Assembly (NCBI RefSeq): GCF_009939295.1
Contig: NZ_WVIC01000018.1
Coordinates: forward strand, 1-64,000
DNA: 64,000 nucleotides
Direction of reading: 5' to 3'
Source: Petrachloros mirabilis ULC683
GTDB lineage: Bacteria > Cyanobacteriota > Cyanobacteriia > Thermosynechococcales > Thermosynechococcaceae
This document shows, piece after piece, positions 41,689 to 51,404 of this stretch. The position numbers and the translations under genes are program-made. Every line of letters starts with the position of its first letter. Position 1 is the stretch's first letter. The notes under the pieces were generated by a model that saw only the letters and a program-made list of their open reading frames with translations, was not told the origin of the DNA and made no database searches.

Positions 41689-42234
41689 ATGCGACAGCCT
41701 GTCAACATGCGGTATCGTGGCTCCCGCCCCCCCCATCACCAAGCAGATAAAGACAAGTTTTATCCTAAGTCGGTTCTTTACTGGAGACGACGACTTCGAT
41801 ATGTTTACCTACGCTTTTTGCGCCTACAGGGAACGCCTAAGGCGATTGCTCGGGGGCTGGCAGCAGGAGCCTTTACCGGTATGTTTCCGTTTTTTGGGCT
41901 GCAAATCATTTTGGGGGTGCTCCTAGCGGCAGCCGTGCGGGGCAATAAACTGGCGGCGGCGGCAGCCACTTGGATTAGCAATCCATTTACCTATATTCCG
42001 CTGTTTACGTTTAATTTTCGGGTAGGTCGAACCCTCCTAAATACACCAGCACTTCCCTTTGCCCAACTAGATGTCATGGGGCCACAGCAGTGGTTTAGTC
42101 TTGGCACCGATTTATTGGTGACGTTGTTGGTGGGTTGTGTGGTGGTGGGTATCATTGCTGCTACGGTCACCTATTTTGGTGGCCTTTGGCTAATTGAATA
42201 CCTACGGCGTCATCCTCGGCGTCCTTCTCGTTAA
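41689..42234 (+). CDS. DUF2062 membrane protein
   Basis: A 181-residue small membrane protein. DUF2062 is recognised by LQGTPKAIARGLAAGAFTGM, FPFFGLQIILGVLLAAAVRG, NKLAAAAATWISNPFTYIPL and a C-terminal helix TLLVGCVVVGIIAATVTYFG. Two helical hairpins are likely. Function unknown; related domains are found fused to glycosyltransferases. ATG 41689 or 41707 could be the start. It overlaps the convergent DUF92 gene by 4 bases. Confidence 0.85.
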   Translation: MRQPVNMRYRGSRPPHHQADKDKFYPKSVLYWRRRLRYVYLRFLRLQGTPKAIARGLAAGAFTGMFPFFGLQIILGVLLAAAVRGNKLAAAAATWISNPFTYIPLFTFNFRVGRTLLNTPALPFAQLDVMGPQQWFSLGTDLLVTLLVGCVVVGIIAATVTYFGGLWLIEYLRRHPRRPSR

Positions 42235-42983
42235 GGGATCAACCCACCCCAGAGTAGGGCTTGGGCGGTCATGGCTGCGATCGCACCTATAAGTGTATTG
42301 ATCACATTCACCCACTCATTGGTGAGCCAAGACCAACGAGGTTGCAGTGTTGCCCCAATGATACTTTCTAGGTGCGTGGCGATCAGGGCTGCCCCGACAC
42401 AGAGCGCTATCCCTAAAAGTGAGATTAGATCCATTCCCCAAGCCAAAACCGCAATAGCCAGAGAGGCCACCACCCCGGCCAGAGTCCCTTCGAGGCTAAT
42501 GGCTCCCTCTGTCCCAGGCGGAACCAGCTTAAAGGTGGTGACCAGGTAAGTGCGCCGACCGTAGGCTTTACCAATTTCGCTGGCTGTGGTATCCGAGAGC
42601 TTGGTGCTAAAACTGGCCACATAACCTAACACCAGAAGCGGATGTAGGGTAGAAGGCAGTATCAGGGTGCCCAGGGCGCAAAGGGTTGCTGTTGCCGCTG
42701 ACCCCCAAACATTTTCCGGCCCCCTAGCTCCTGAACGCTTCTCGGCAATACCTACCGCTTCCTTTTCGGCCAGTCCAACCCGAGTGACGCCAGAGCCCAC
42801 CAAAAAGTAGAACACCACTACCCCGTAGCCCTGCCATCCCAAAAGACCCCAAATCAGCACCCCCAGCACCCAAGCATGAAGCCAGCCAGCTGGCGTCAAC
42901 AGCTTTTTAAGTCCAAGCCAAGCAGCCACAATCAGTCCCGTATTCAGGACTAGGGCAATTAACCAGGGATTCAAATCTACCAT
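42231..42983 (-). CDS. DUF92 family membrane protein (VTE6-like)
   Basis: A 250-residue protein with about six membrane helices. The family-specific motifs are RKFGW-like GVTRVGLAEKEAVGIAEKRS, RGPENVWGSAATATLCAL and SFSTKLSDTTASEIGKAYG. DUF92 includes plant VTE6 and its cyanobacterial counterpart, proposed phytyl-phosphate kinases that recycle phytol from chlorophyll for tocopherol and phylloquinone; the substrate is assumed here by family. ATG 42983 gives a full first helix. Confidence 0.85.
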   Translation of the reverse strand: MVDLNPWLIALVLNTGLIVAAWLGLKKLLTPAGWLHAWVLGVLIWGLLGWQGYGVVVFYFLVGSGVTRVGLAEKEAVGIAEKRSGARGPENVWGSAATATLCALGTLILPSTLHPLLVLGYVASFSTKLSDTTASEIGKAYGRRTYLVTTFKLVPPGTEGAISLEGTLAGVVASLAIAVLAWGMDLISLLGIALCVGAALIATHLESIIGATLQPRWSWLTNEWVNVINTLIGAIAAMTAQALLWGGLIP

Positions 42984-43084
42984 ACCATTCCCAATCGAAG
43001 ACAGGGGTTCTTCCTAGAAGATTAGCTTATGGGGGTTGAATTTTGAGGAGTTTGCGACTCCTCAAAATTTTCCTGACGGAACAT

Positions 43085-44635
43085 TTAACCACTGCGTAAA
43101 ATCACTTGTTGATCTTTGCGCGCGACCAATTCCAGGGTCAGTGGCCCCGCTGTGTAGACCTGATCGGAAACCACGGCTTCAATTTGAATGGTGCCCAGTG
43201 GCCTTTGTTCTTTGAGGGCTAACAAAAACCGGAACACATCAATCTGACTAAAAGATCCCACCGTGCGCGTCACCGGGTTAGGGAGTACCCCAGAGGCAAC
43301 TGCATGATTACTGGCAGCAGAAAACAAGCGATTGAGGCTGTCGATGAGTTGCTCATCGGTCAGCTCAGACGGGTTCAGGGTAATACTAGAAATGACCTCT
43401 CCTCGACGAAACACCGTAAGATTGGGCGCAATTTCGGGCACCACGATAATTGATTGCTCTCCCACCAGAAAGTTGGCAGCCGATAAAATTCGCACCACAT
43501 AGGGATGGCCATCGGTGATTTGAGACACGAGGTTATCAACATTGCTGCTGGTCATTTGGACAACCTGCTGTTCGGGCGGAAGTTGCTGGAGATTGGCTTG
43601 CCTCATTGCCGTGGAGCGAGCCTGACGGAGCAGGGTCTCAACGAATTGCAAGGCGGTCGCCCGGTCAGAGGTTCCTGAAATGATGTCTGAAGCCAGAATC
43701 TCCCTGGAGCGAATGGCAATATTTCCCTGACGCAGCCCTAGAGCCAAGGCTCCAATGCCTTGCTCCAGCACCCTGCGATTTTCTTCTAGGGCCGCAACTT
43801 CTTGCTCTAGGCTGGCACGCTGGGACAAAAGAGTCTGGCGTTGGGTATTGGCTTCGGTCAGTTGGGCTTGGGTGGCGGCAACGGCTTCGCTGAGTTGTCG
43901 CTGTTGGGCTTCAGCCGCTGCTAGTTTTTGGGTGGCCGCCGCAATTTGAGTCTCTAGTTGCTGTTTTTGGCCTTCAACCTGCTGGAGTTGCACCTGGGCT
44001 TGTCGAACCGAGGCTTCCAGGCTTTGGGTTTGTCGCTCTGCCTGCTGCAGCCGTGCCTGGGCTTGGTCGCGCTGTGCCACTAGCCGCTGTTGCTCGGTGC
44101 GTAACTGTTGCTCTTCGGTGCTAAGCCGCTGAATTTCGCTGCGGAGTTCTTGGGCTTGAGCGACTGAGGCGCTCAGGTTGGCTTGGGCTTCTTGAAAGCG
44201 ACGTTGCAAAATTCGGAGTTGGGTTTCGCTTTCGCGCTCGCGGGCAATGGCGTTGGTGAGAGATTCATTCACACGCCGCAGACGCCGCACGGCTTCGGTT
44301 AGCTCGGCTCTGGACAATGCTAGCTCATCTTCGACCGCTGCTTTTTCGTCTAGGGCTAGATTTAGTTCTTCGGTGGCTTGCTCACTTTGCTGTCTGATTT
44401 CGTCGAAGCGTAGCAGGGCGTCCTGGAGCTCGCGGTTGGTGGCCAGTAAAATACCAATGGTTGAGGTAGAAATCAGGCTGCCTGTGAGGATCGTGACCAA
44501 AACGGCGGTGTTTTTAGGACGGAGATTAAAGAGGCTAAGTCGTGCTTTGCCGACACGGGTGCCGATGCGATCGCCCAGAGTTGCGATCGCACCCCCCAAA
44601 AAAATAATTGCCAGAATCAGGATGTAGCCAGTCAT
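43085..44635 (-). CDS. DUF3084 coiled-coil membrane protein
   Basis: A 516-residue cyanobacterial DUF3084 protein. Two membrane helices at the N-terminus (GYILILAIIFLGGAIATLG, about 3-21; AVLVTILTGSLISTSTIGIL, about 44-63) are followed by a very long coiled coil rich in Gln, Glu and Ala (about 75-295) and a C-terminal folded region (QFVETLLRQARSTAMRQANL, VRILSAANFLVGEQSIIVVP, GTIQIEAVVSDQVYTAGPL). Function unknown; the layout suggests an anchored scaffold. ATG 44635 is the clear start. Confidence 0.88.
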   Translation of the reverse strand: MTGYILILAIIFLGGAIATLGDRIGTRVGKARLSLFNLRPKNTAVLVTILTGSLISTSTIGILLATNRELQDALLRFDEIRQQSEQATEELNLALDEKAAVEDELALSRAELTEAVRRLRRVNESLTNAIARERESETQLRILQRRFQEAQANLSASVAQAQELRSEIQRLSTEEQQLRTEQQRLVAQRDQAQARLQQAERQTQSLEASVRQAQVQLQQVEGQKQQLETQIAAATQKLAAAEAQQRQLSEAVAATQAQLTEANTQRQTLLSQRASLEQEVAALEENRRVLEQGIGALALGLRQGNIAIRSREILASDIISGTSDRATALQFVETLLRQARSTAMRQANLQQLPPEQQVVQMTSSNVDNLVSQITDGHPYVVRILSAANFLVGEQSIIVVPEIAPNLTVFRRGEVISSITLNPSELTDEQLIDSLNRLFSAASNHAVASGVLPNPVTRTVGSFSQIDVFRFLLALKEQRPLGTIQIEAVVSDQVYTAGPLTLELVARKDQQVILRSG

Positions 44636-44896
44636 TGGGTTATGGTTACGATGGCAGGCTGACCCTAACGATTAAAATGTACGCCCAAGCCAGACCCGGT
44701 TCTATGCTGAGATCAAGATCTCAGGGGTCTTCAAATGACTGTTAATATAAATACCCGTGAGTTGGGATTCTCCGTGATTCTACCACTGCTGCTCCAGGCG
44801 CACCGCCTATGTTCCGAACTTGAAACGCTCGGAGTGCTGAAGTCAGAGCGCCCACATCACAGAGCGCTGAGCGCTCCCAAAGCAGATGCAGCAACG

Positions 44897-45268
44897 TTAA
44901 AGCAGCTTTTCAAGGCGCTGCCGAATTTGATCCATTTCGGACAGTGGCGGCCTTGGATCTGCGTCTGAGTGCCAATCAGTTGTGTCCAGATTCATGCCCG
45001 GGGGCACCACCAACGTCCCTTCAGGGACAGGCTGTAAGACATACCCAGCCTCATTACAAAAGGCTCTAACCTCCTCTAGGTCCAAAGGCTCAACCGTTGC
45101 CTCTGGAAAGTCCTGAGCCTCTAGCAACAGCCCAAATCGCGTCGCATCATCTTCTGACTCAAAGGCCAATACCACCTCTTGGGAGAGGCCATTGGCATCA
45201 TTGATCCGTAATGTGTGAATGCCTTCGTTAGCGGTTCGGGCATTGAACAAAAGGACATAAACTGGCAT
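44897..45268 (-). CDS. DUF3110 protein
   Basis: A 123-residue cyanobacterium/plastid-specific DUF3110 protein with the family start MPVYVLLFNARTANEGIHTL and FESEDDATRFGLLLEAQDFP, TVEPLDLEEVRAFC, EAGYVLQPVPEGTLVVPP. Soluble, function unknown. ATG 45268 matches the family start, 8 codons inside the longest frame. Confidence 0.85.
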   Translation of the reverse strand: MPVYVLLFNARTANEGIHTLRINDANGLSQEVVLAFESEDDATRFGLLLEAQDFPEATVEPLDLEEVRAFCNEAGYVLQPVPEGTLVVPPGMNLDTTDWHSDADPRPPLSEMDQIRQRLEKLL

Positions 45269-45520
45269 AAAACTTGATGGGCAGCCGCACAATAAGATGG
45301 TTCAATGTCACTACCATATCGTGAAACCTGTGCCCCTTGACGGATACCGATCTAGTCGGGAACCGGTTATAACAGGTCAGAGACTAGTACGATAGACCCT
45401 ACTGTTGTATTGCTGCTTTCATCATTGCGGGGAAGCAGTCCTGTAGAGTATGTGCTATTGAAGGTGCAGCCGTCATCCATCGGCCTTTGACCCTGCATCT
45501 GTAACGGTGAGGCGTTCCCC

Positions 45521-48500
45521 ATGTCCCAATCATCTCAGCCCGGAGGTCAGCCTCCCCAGCGTCCCCCTCAGACCCCTAGACGTCTCTGGCTAGTGCTTTT
45601 GAGTCGTCCAGTTCTGGGAACGCTACTGGTCTTAGGTGTTGCAGCGAGTTTACTGAGTTGGCGGCTGTGGACTTATATTAATGAAGAGCTAGCTCCCAGC
45701 ATTGCCCAAGACCTGAGTGAATCTCTCGATCGTCCGGTTGAGCTAGGAGAAGTGCAGGGCATTTCATTAACGGGGTTACAGTTTGGCCCCTCTGCCATCC
45801 CCCCCCATCGACGACAGGTTGATAATCAGTGGCAAATAGATCGTGACTCAGCCACCGTCGAGCGAGTCAGTGTTCGTTTTGATTTGTGGAAAGCGCTGTG
45901 GAGTCGCACCCTCGACCTCGATGTTACGCTTTTTAATCCTCAAATTTATTTGAATGAAACGGCCCCTGGCCAGTGGCTTGATACCACCATTACTCAAGAA
46001 GACACTGATGGTTGGTTTCAGGTACAGCTCAAAGCCCTACGCTTTCAAGGGGGTGAAGCCGAACTCCAACCCCTAGCCACAGAAGCCCGAACCATCCAGG
46101 ATCTCAATGGCCGACTGCTTTTTGCCAATCAAAATCAAAATATTCGCATCTACGGCCAGGGGCAACTCGACTCTGGGGGTCGAGCAGACATAGAGGGAGA
46201 ATGGATTCAACCTCGGGAGTCCTTATCCTTAAATATCAAGACCCAGGGGCTGACCCTTTCGCCCCTCATTGGGTTTTTGCCTCCCATTCCCTTTGATGTA
46301 GAAGAAGGCCAAGCCTATGGCACTTGGCAGATCCAGTTTCGCCCTCAGCAGCCCATTCTGGTGAACGGGCAGGGGCATGTACGAGAAGCAGATATTTCCA
46401 TTCCAGAACAGCAGATTCGAGTGGTTGCAGAGCGAATTGAGATTCCGAGACTGCGGGCGTTATTCATCAATGATCAACTCCCCCAGTTGGCCGGAAATCT
46501 AGAGTTGATGGGGGCTCAAGCTTTTGTACCCGAAAATTTAATCTTGCAAAATCGGCGCTCACAGCAGCTCCAGGTTCAAGACTTAAACGGAGAGCTAACC
46601 TTCCTAGATCCCTCTGAGCGAGTCGGGTTTGACCTAGAGGGGCAACTGCAAGTGGGTGGGCAGCTCCGCGCCAAAGGGGAAACAACCCTGCTGTTCAACG
46701 AGATGAACTTTCTGCTCCAGGCGCAAAACGTGGCTGCCCCCCTCCTGAGTCGCGCCTATCAACTCCCCATCGAAATTCAGGCTGGTCAGGTGGATGCCAA
46801 CCTGAATATTCAATTGCGAGATCAACAGCCGCCCGATTTGCAGGGCACTGCTGTGATCAGGAATGCCCAGGCGCAAATTGATCAAATTCCCCAGCCCTTT
46901 AGTCAGGCCAATGGCCGACTGCGGTTTCGAGGATTGACCACCATCTTAGAAGGCTTGAGCGCTCGTTATGGAGAAGTACCGCTCCGAGCCACCGGCAGCA
47001 TTGATCCAGAGCTAGGCTATGCTCTAGATGCCGAAACCGAGATCGTAGATTTTGCCACGGCTCTGAGCACCCTTCAGCTCGATGATCTACCATTCCCGAT
47101 CACCGGACGGGTACAAGCCACCAACTTACAGGTGCGCGGACTGATTGACGACCCCGTACTCACGGGCACCGTACAGACCCCCGGCACCCCGGTCTTAGAT
47201 CAGGTGCCCTTTGAGGAGATTACAGCTCAGTTTCGATTGGCCGCGCCCTTCTTAGATATTTCTCAAATTCAAGCGGTTCCCCTAGCGGGGGGTATTATTA
47301 CGGGTGCTGCGGCTTATAACCTCACCCCCGGAAGCGCTCTGGAAGGGCGGCTGGTGGTACAAAATGTGCCTGGAAATGCTATTGCCCAGCGCTACAATGC
47401 CGATCCTGGCTTTTTGATTGGCCCGGTGGGGGCTCAGGTGAGACTGTTTGGCCCACCTACTAACCTAACGACGCAGGTGCGATTTCAGGCACCGGGAGGC
47501 ACCTACCCCACCACTGGAACCGTGGTGGTTCGCCCTGCTGTTACTTTGTTGCAGGATATTGTGGCTCAGGTACCGGGGGGCAGCCTCCAACTCGCGGGTC
47601 AGATTGCGGCAGGGCAACTTCAGGCCACAACTACCATTCCTGGCATTCGCCTAGCAGCGTTCTCCCCTGAACTGCGCGGGGTACTCTCAGGGCAGTTGCA
47701 GCTTGCTGGCCCCATTGCCACCTTGAGTGCTGACACGATCAGAGCCCAAGGGAATGTGCGGTTTTCGGAAGGCATTGCCCTGATTGAAGAGGCCATTGAT
47801 GCCCAAATTGCCTGGACGGGGCAAGCAATTGCGGTTCAAGATGCCAGTGCCCTAGGCTTTCGAGCCAATGGCCAGATCGGGGCGATCTTGCAAGGACCCC
47901 AAGCCCCCCAACTCACCACCTTGAACCTAAACGTGTGGGCAGATGATTATAATTTGCAGCGCTTGGGGTTAGGGGTACCTGGGGTGCCGCTGCTCGGACG
48001 AGCCGATGTGCAAGGACGATTGACGGGCGCTATCACAGATCCCAGCCTAGTTGCCACCCTAGGCGTGCGAGATTTGGCGGTATCTCAGGTACAGTTTGAG
48101 TCGCCTCTGCGGGGAAGCTTAGCGTTTGACACCAATCAGGGCTTAGATTTGAACCTGAGGGGTGAGCGCGATCGCATCCTAGTCAACCTAGCCTCCGACT
48201 TTGAGCCCCTCGCCATTGACATCCGCCGCGATCAAGCCATTGCTCGGGGTCGCAAAGAAGGCGAGGTCTTTCGGCTAGCCCTTGAGCAGTTCCCCTTGAT
48301 AGCGCTCAATGTCCGACCAGCAGAAGCACTGGGGCTAGGGGCAGCCTCTGGCCTTGCCTCTGGCGACTTCACTCTGCGCTGGGCTGCCCAGGAACTCGAA
48401 GGCACCCTGGCCATTGACCGCCCCGGACTACGACCACTCCAGGGCGATCGCTTCACGGCCAACCTGCGCTACGCCAACGGAGTCGGCACTCTCAGCCAAG

Positions 48501-50812
48501 GCCGCCTGGTAGAAGGTGAGAATGAGCTCCTTCTAGATGCCACCCTCGTCCCTGGAGCAGATCCGCAGTTTTCGGGTCGTTTGGTGGTTGCCCAAGCCCA
48601 AATTGGCGATGTGTTCCGCTCCCTAGAGGCGATTGACTTCACCAATCTCGGCGAAGCCCCCCCGCCCTTGGGATCTGCTGCTGACCTAGACACCGTGCCC
48701 GTGGGCTTGCCCGAAGCCCCCCTACTGCTCCAACTCCAGCGACTAGCAGAAATCGACGCCCTCATCGCCCAGCAACAAGAAATCCAAAATGGTGATGGAC
48801 TGCTCGCCCTCGGGGAACTAGAGGGGTTGTTTAGGGGAGCCATCCAATTTTCTGGCTCCTTACAGGCGGGGATCCAAGCCGATTTTGACTTGCAAGGTCA
48901 AGACTTTACATTGGGAGACTACGCCATCGATGAGGTCGTGGCCACCGGAGACTTCCGCAATGGCACCCTAGAACTCAGCCCACTCCTGCTAGCCACCGAC
49001 AATCGACGAGCTATCTTTCGGGGGCAGTTCGCCGAGCAGCGACAGAGCGGACAACTCCAGCTAACAAATATTCCCCTAGAGCCGCTCAATGACTTGGTGG
49101 AGCTGCCCTTTGCCGTGACGGGCGATCTTGACGGCACAGCTACGCTTGCAGGCGGGCTAGCCAATCCACAAGTTCAAGGCAGTTTTAGTCTCTCGGAGGC
49201 CACCCTCAATGGCTCTGCTGTCCAAAGTGCCCAGGCTCGCTTTACCTATGACCAGGCGCGACTGAACTTTGACAGCCGCGCTGTGATTGCCAATCTTGAT
49301 CCCCTCAGCATTGACGGCAGCATCCCCTATCGGCTGCCCTTTGCTGAAGCTGAGCCAGCCTCAGATCAAATTATTGTTAATGCCAGCGTCCGCAATGATG
49401 GGTTGGGGTTGATAAATTTGCTCACGGATCAAATTGCCTGGGTTGAAGGTCAAGGAAGCGCAGATTTAGCCATTCGTGGCACCCTAGATGAGCCGGAAGT
49501 GCAGGGTCTGATTGCCCTGCGAGATGCCCAATTTACTGCCCCAGCTCTCCCTGACCCCCTGACCAATGTTTCAGGCAGCATTCAGTTTGACCGCGATCGC
49601 ATCATCGTGCCTGCCCTGACCGGGCTGTACAGTGAGGGACAAATTGCCGCTCAAGGGCGGCTGGCAATCTTTGACTCAGTAGCGGCTCAGCAGGCAGCCC
49701 AAAGTGAGCCACTCACCGTGTTGCTGGAGAGTATCGACCTCGATTTAAGAGGGCTGTATCGCGGCCAGGTAGACGGGAACCTAGTGATTACCGGCAGCCT
49801 CTTGCAACCGGAGTTGGGGGGCATCATCGGCCTGAGTAACGGTCAGGTCTTGCTGGCAGACGTGGCCGGTGGAACTGGGGGCAATGGCAACGCCACCAAT
49901 GGTTTGAGTAATGGCTTGGGCAATGGCTTCAATGGCTCCAATGGCTTCCCCCTGGACGAACCTGAAGACAGCATCCAGTTTCGGGGCTTACAGGTCCAGT
50001 TGGGTGACAATATTCGCATTAGTCAGCCCCCTGTTCTCAGCTTCTTAGCCTCAGGGGATGTCACCCTTAATGGATCTTTTAATGCCCCACGCCCTGAGGG
50101 ATTGATTCAGTTTCAGCGCGGCTCTATTAACCTGTTTACCTCCCGATTTCAACTGGATAGGCGTCAGGATAATGTGGCACGTTTTGATCCGGCCTTTGGC
50201 TTAGATCCCTATCTAAATATTGCCATGATCACCACAGTGACAGAGGCCACCCGGGGACGCACCACCATTTTGAATGAATTTGCCGATCTACCCGTGGGAA
50301 CCCTAGGTTCAATTGAGTCAGTGCGGGTGCGGGCGCAGGTAGATGGCCGAGCCAGTGAATTAGTGAATAACTTTGGTGGTGTGGTGGCACTCAGCAGCAG
50401 CCCCAATCGCACCGACAGTGAAATTGTGGCGCTGTTGGGCGGTGGGGTAGCTGAATCAATCGCAGAAGGAGATGCCGAGTTAGCCTTAGCCAACATTGCC
50501 AGCTCAGCATTTTTGACCACCGCCACTGGCTTTTTGAGTGATTTGCTGGGTGCCCGTGCCACCTTCCGAATCTTTCCAGTCTTAATTCCCAACAGTAACA
50601 ACCGAGATCGCTCAGTGCTCCAGTTGGGAGCTGAATTTGGCTATGATGTCACCGACCGGTTCTCAGTATCAGTGCTACAAGTGCTTACGGGGCTGGATGA
50701 GCCGACGCTGTTCAATCTCAGCTATGACATTAACGATCAGTTCCGAATTCGAGGGGGCGTCAACACCGATGGCGATGCCCTGGGCATCCTGGAATACCGC
50801 TTGCGGTTCTAG
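45521..50812 (+). CDS. tamB: TamB-like translocation and assembly protein (DUF490)
   Basis: A 1763-residue envelope protein anchored by one N-terminal helix (VLGTLLVLGVAASLLSWRLW, about 27-46). The periplasmic remainder is a long repetitive beta-strand region, typical of the AsmA/TamB bridge-like lipid-transfer fold, ending in the DUF490 (TamB C-terminal) domain from about residue 1480 (IQFRGLQVQLGDNIRISQPP, LIQFQRGSINLFTSRFQLDR, TDRFSVSVLQVLTGLDEPTL). A short Asn/Gly-rich linker (DNA about 49867-49950) precedes it. TamB works with an Omp85 protein, and related proteins move phospholipid to the outer membrane. pgsA starts 9 bases downstream. Confidence 0.92.
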   Translation: MSQSSQPGGQPPQRPPQTPRRLWLVLLSRPVLGTLLVLGVAASLLSWRLWTYINEELAPSIAQDLSESLDRPVELGEVQGISLTGLQFGPSAIPPHRRQVDNQWQIDRDSATVERVSVRFDLWKALWSRTLDLDVTLFNPQIYLNETAPGQWLDTTITQEDTDGWFQVQLKALRFQGGEAELQPLATEARTIQDLNGRLLFANQNQNIRIYGQGQLDSGGRADIEGEWIQPRESLSLNIKTQGLTLSPLIGFLPPIPFDVEEGQAYGTWQIQFRPQQPILVNGQGHVREADISIPEQQIRVVAERIEIPRLRALFINDQLPQLAGNLELMGAQAFVPENLILQNRRSQQLQVQDLNGELTFLDPSERVGFDLEGQLQVGGQLRAKGETTLLFNEMNFLLQAQNVAAPLLSRAYQLPIEIQAGQVDANLNIQLRDQQPPDLQGTAVIRNAQAQIDQIPQPFSQANGRLRFRGLTTILEGLSARYGEVPLRATGSIDPELGYALDAETEIVDFATALSTLQLDDLPFPITGRVQATNLQVRGLIDDPVLTGTVQTPGTPVLDQVPFEEITAQFRLAAPFLDISQIQAVPLAGGIITGAAAYNLTPGSALEGRLVVQNVPGNAIAQRYNADPGFLIGPVGAQVRLFGPPTNLTTQVRFQAPGGTYPTTGTVVVRPAVTLLQDIVAQVPGGSLQLAGQIAAGQLQATTTIPGIRLAAFSPELRGVLSGQLQLAGPIATLSADTIRAQGNVRFSEGIALIEEAIDAQIAWTGQAIAVQDASALGFRANGQIGAILQGPQAPQLTTLNLNVWADDYNLQRLGLGVPGVPLLGRADVQGRLTGAITDPSLVATLGVRDLAVSQVQFESPLRGSLAFDTNQGLDLNLRGERDRILVNLASDFEPLAIDIRRDQAIARGRKEGEVFRLALEQFPLIALNVRPAEALGLGAASGLASGDFTLRWAAQELEGTLAIDRPGLRPLQGDRFTANLRYANGVGTLSQGRLVEGENELLLDATLVPGADPQFSGRLVVAQAQIGDVFRSLEAIDFTNLGEAPPPLGSAADLDTVPVGLPEAPLLLQLQRLAEIDALIAQQQEIQNGDGLLALGELEGLFRGAIQFSGSLQAGIQADFDLQGQDFTLGDYAIDEVVATGDFRNGTLELSPLLLATDNRRAIFRGQFAEQRQSGQLQLTNIPLEPLNDLVELPFAVTGDLDGTATLAGGLANPQVQGSFSLSEATLNGSAVQSAQARFTYDQARLNFDSRAVIANLDPLSIDGSIPYRLPFAEAEPASDQIIVNASVRNDGLGLINLLTDQIAWVEGQGSADLAIRGTLDEPEVQGLIALRDAQFTAPALPDPLTNVSGSIQFDRDRIIVPALTGLYSEGQIAAQGRLAIFDSVAAQQAAQSEPLTVLLESIDLDLRGLYRGQVDGNLVITGSLLQPELGGIIGLSNGQVLLADVAGGTGGNGNATNGLSNGLGNGFNGSNGFPLDEPEDSIQFRGLQVQLGDNIRISQPPVLSFLASGDVTLNGSFNAPRPEGLIQFQRGSINLFTSRFQLDRRQDNVARFDPAFGLDPYLNIAMITTVTEATRGRTTILNEFADLPVGTLGSIESVRVRAQVDGRASELVNNFGGVVALSSSPNRTDSEIVALLGGGVAESIAEGDAELALANIASSAFLTTATGFLSDLLGARATFRIFPVLIPNSNNRDRSVLQLGAEFGYDVTDRFSVSVLQVLTGLDEPTLFNLSYDINDQFRIRGGVNTDGDALGILEYRLRF

Positions 50813-50821
50813 GCAGCATCC

Positions 50822-51355
50822 ATGACACTGGCGACTTGGATTACGGTTTCGCGCCTATTGGCCATTCCTGTCTTGCTGCTGTGGCTGCACACGGAACCGG
50901 GAACAACACTCCCTAGCGATTTGTTACGCTGGAGTAGTGTGGTCATTTTCCTGGTGGCGGCAGGCACAGACTGGGTTGATGGCTATGTGGCACGTCGGTT
51001 TGATCAGGTGAGCGACCTGGGGAAATTTCTAGATCCCCTGGTGGATAAACTATTGGTGCTTGCCCCCTTGCTCAGCCTGATTGCTTGGGGGGTGATTCCA
51101 GCCTGGAGCGTGTTTTTGATTTTGTTGCGGGAGCTGGCGATCGCAGGTTGGCGGGTTCAGCAAACTCAGATCTCCGGAGCCAACCTCTGGGGAAAGGCCA
51201 AAACGGTCACTCAGATCAGCGCCATTGCCCTGCTGATGGCACCCCTGCCAGCGCCCTGGCCAGCTTGGAGTTTGGGGGTGTATGCCCTGGCCATTGTTCT
51301 GACCCTTGTGTCTGGCATCCTTTATCTATGGCCCCAATCAGCTCAGCCCTTATGA
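50822..51355 (+). CDS. pgsA: CDP-diacylglycerol-glycerol-3-phosphate 3-phosphatidyltransferase
   Basis: A 177-residue integral membrane enzyme of phosphatidylglycerol synthesis, the essential phospholipid of thylakoids. The CDP-alcohol phosphotransferase signature is perfect: DWVDGYVARRFDQVSDLG then KFLDPLVD (D-x2-D-G-x2-A-R-x8-G-x3-D-x3-D, about 51-78). Several helices follow. It starts 9 bases after tamB, so lipid supply and TamB-type lipid or protein export are cotranscribed. Confidence 0.95.
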   Translation: MTLATWITVSRLLAIPVLLLWLHTEPGTTLPSDLLRWSSVVIFLVAAGTDWVDGYVARRFDQVSDLGKFLDPLVDKLLVLAPLLSLIAWGVIPAWSVFLILLRELAIAGWRVQQTQISGANLWGKAKTVTQISAIALLMAPLPAPWPAWSLGVYALAIVLTLVSGILYLWPQSAQPL

Positions 51356-51404
51356 GCCAAGTGTTCTGTCAGGACAATTTTGATGGACTGTAGCCCCTCA
51401 AGAT

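Noticed and set aside
44735-44968. 77-codon plus-strand frame overlapping DUF3110
   Set aside because: Half of it is antisense to the conserved DUF3110 gene, and the rest has no motif.
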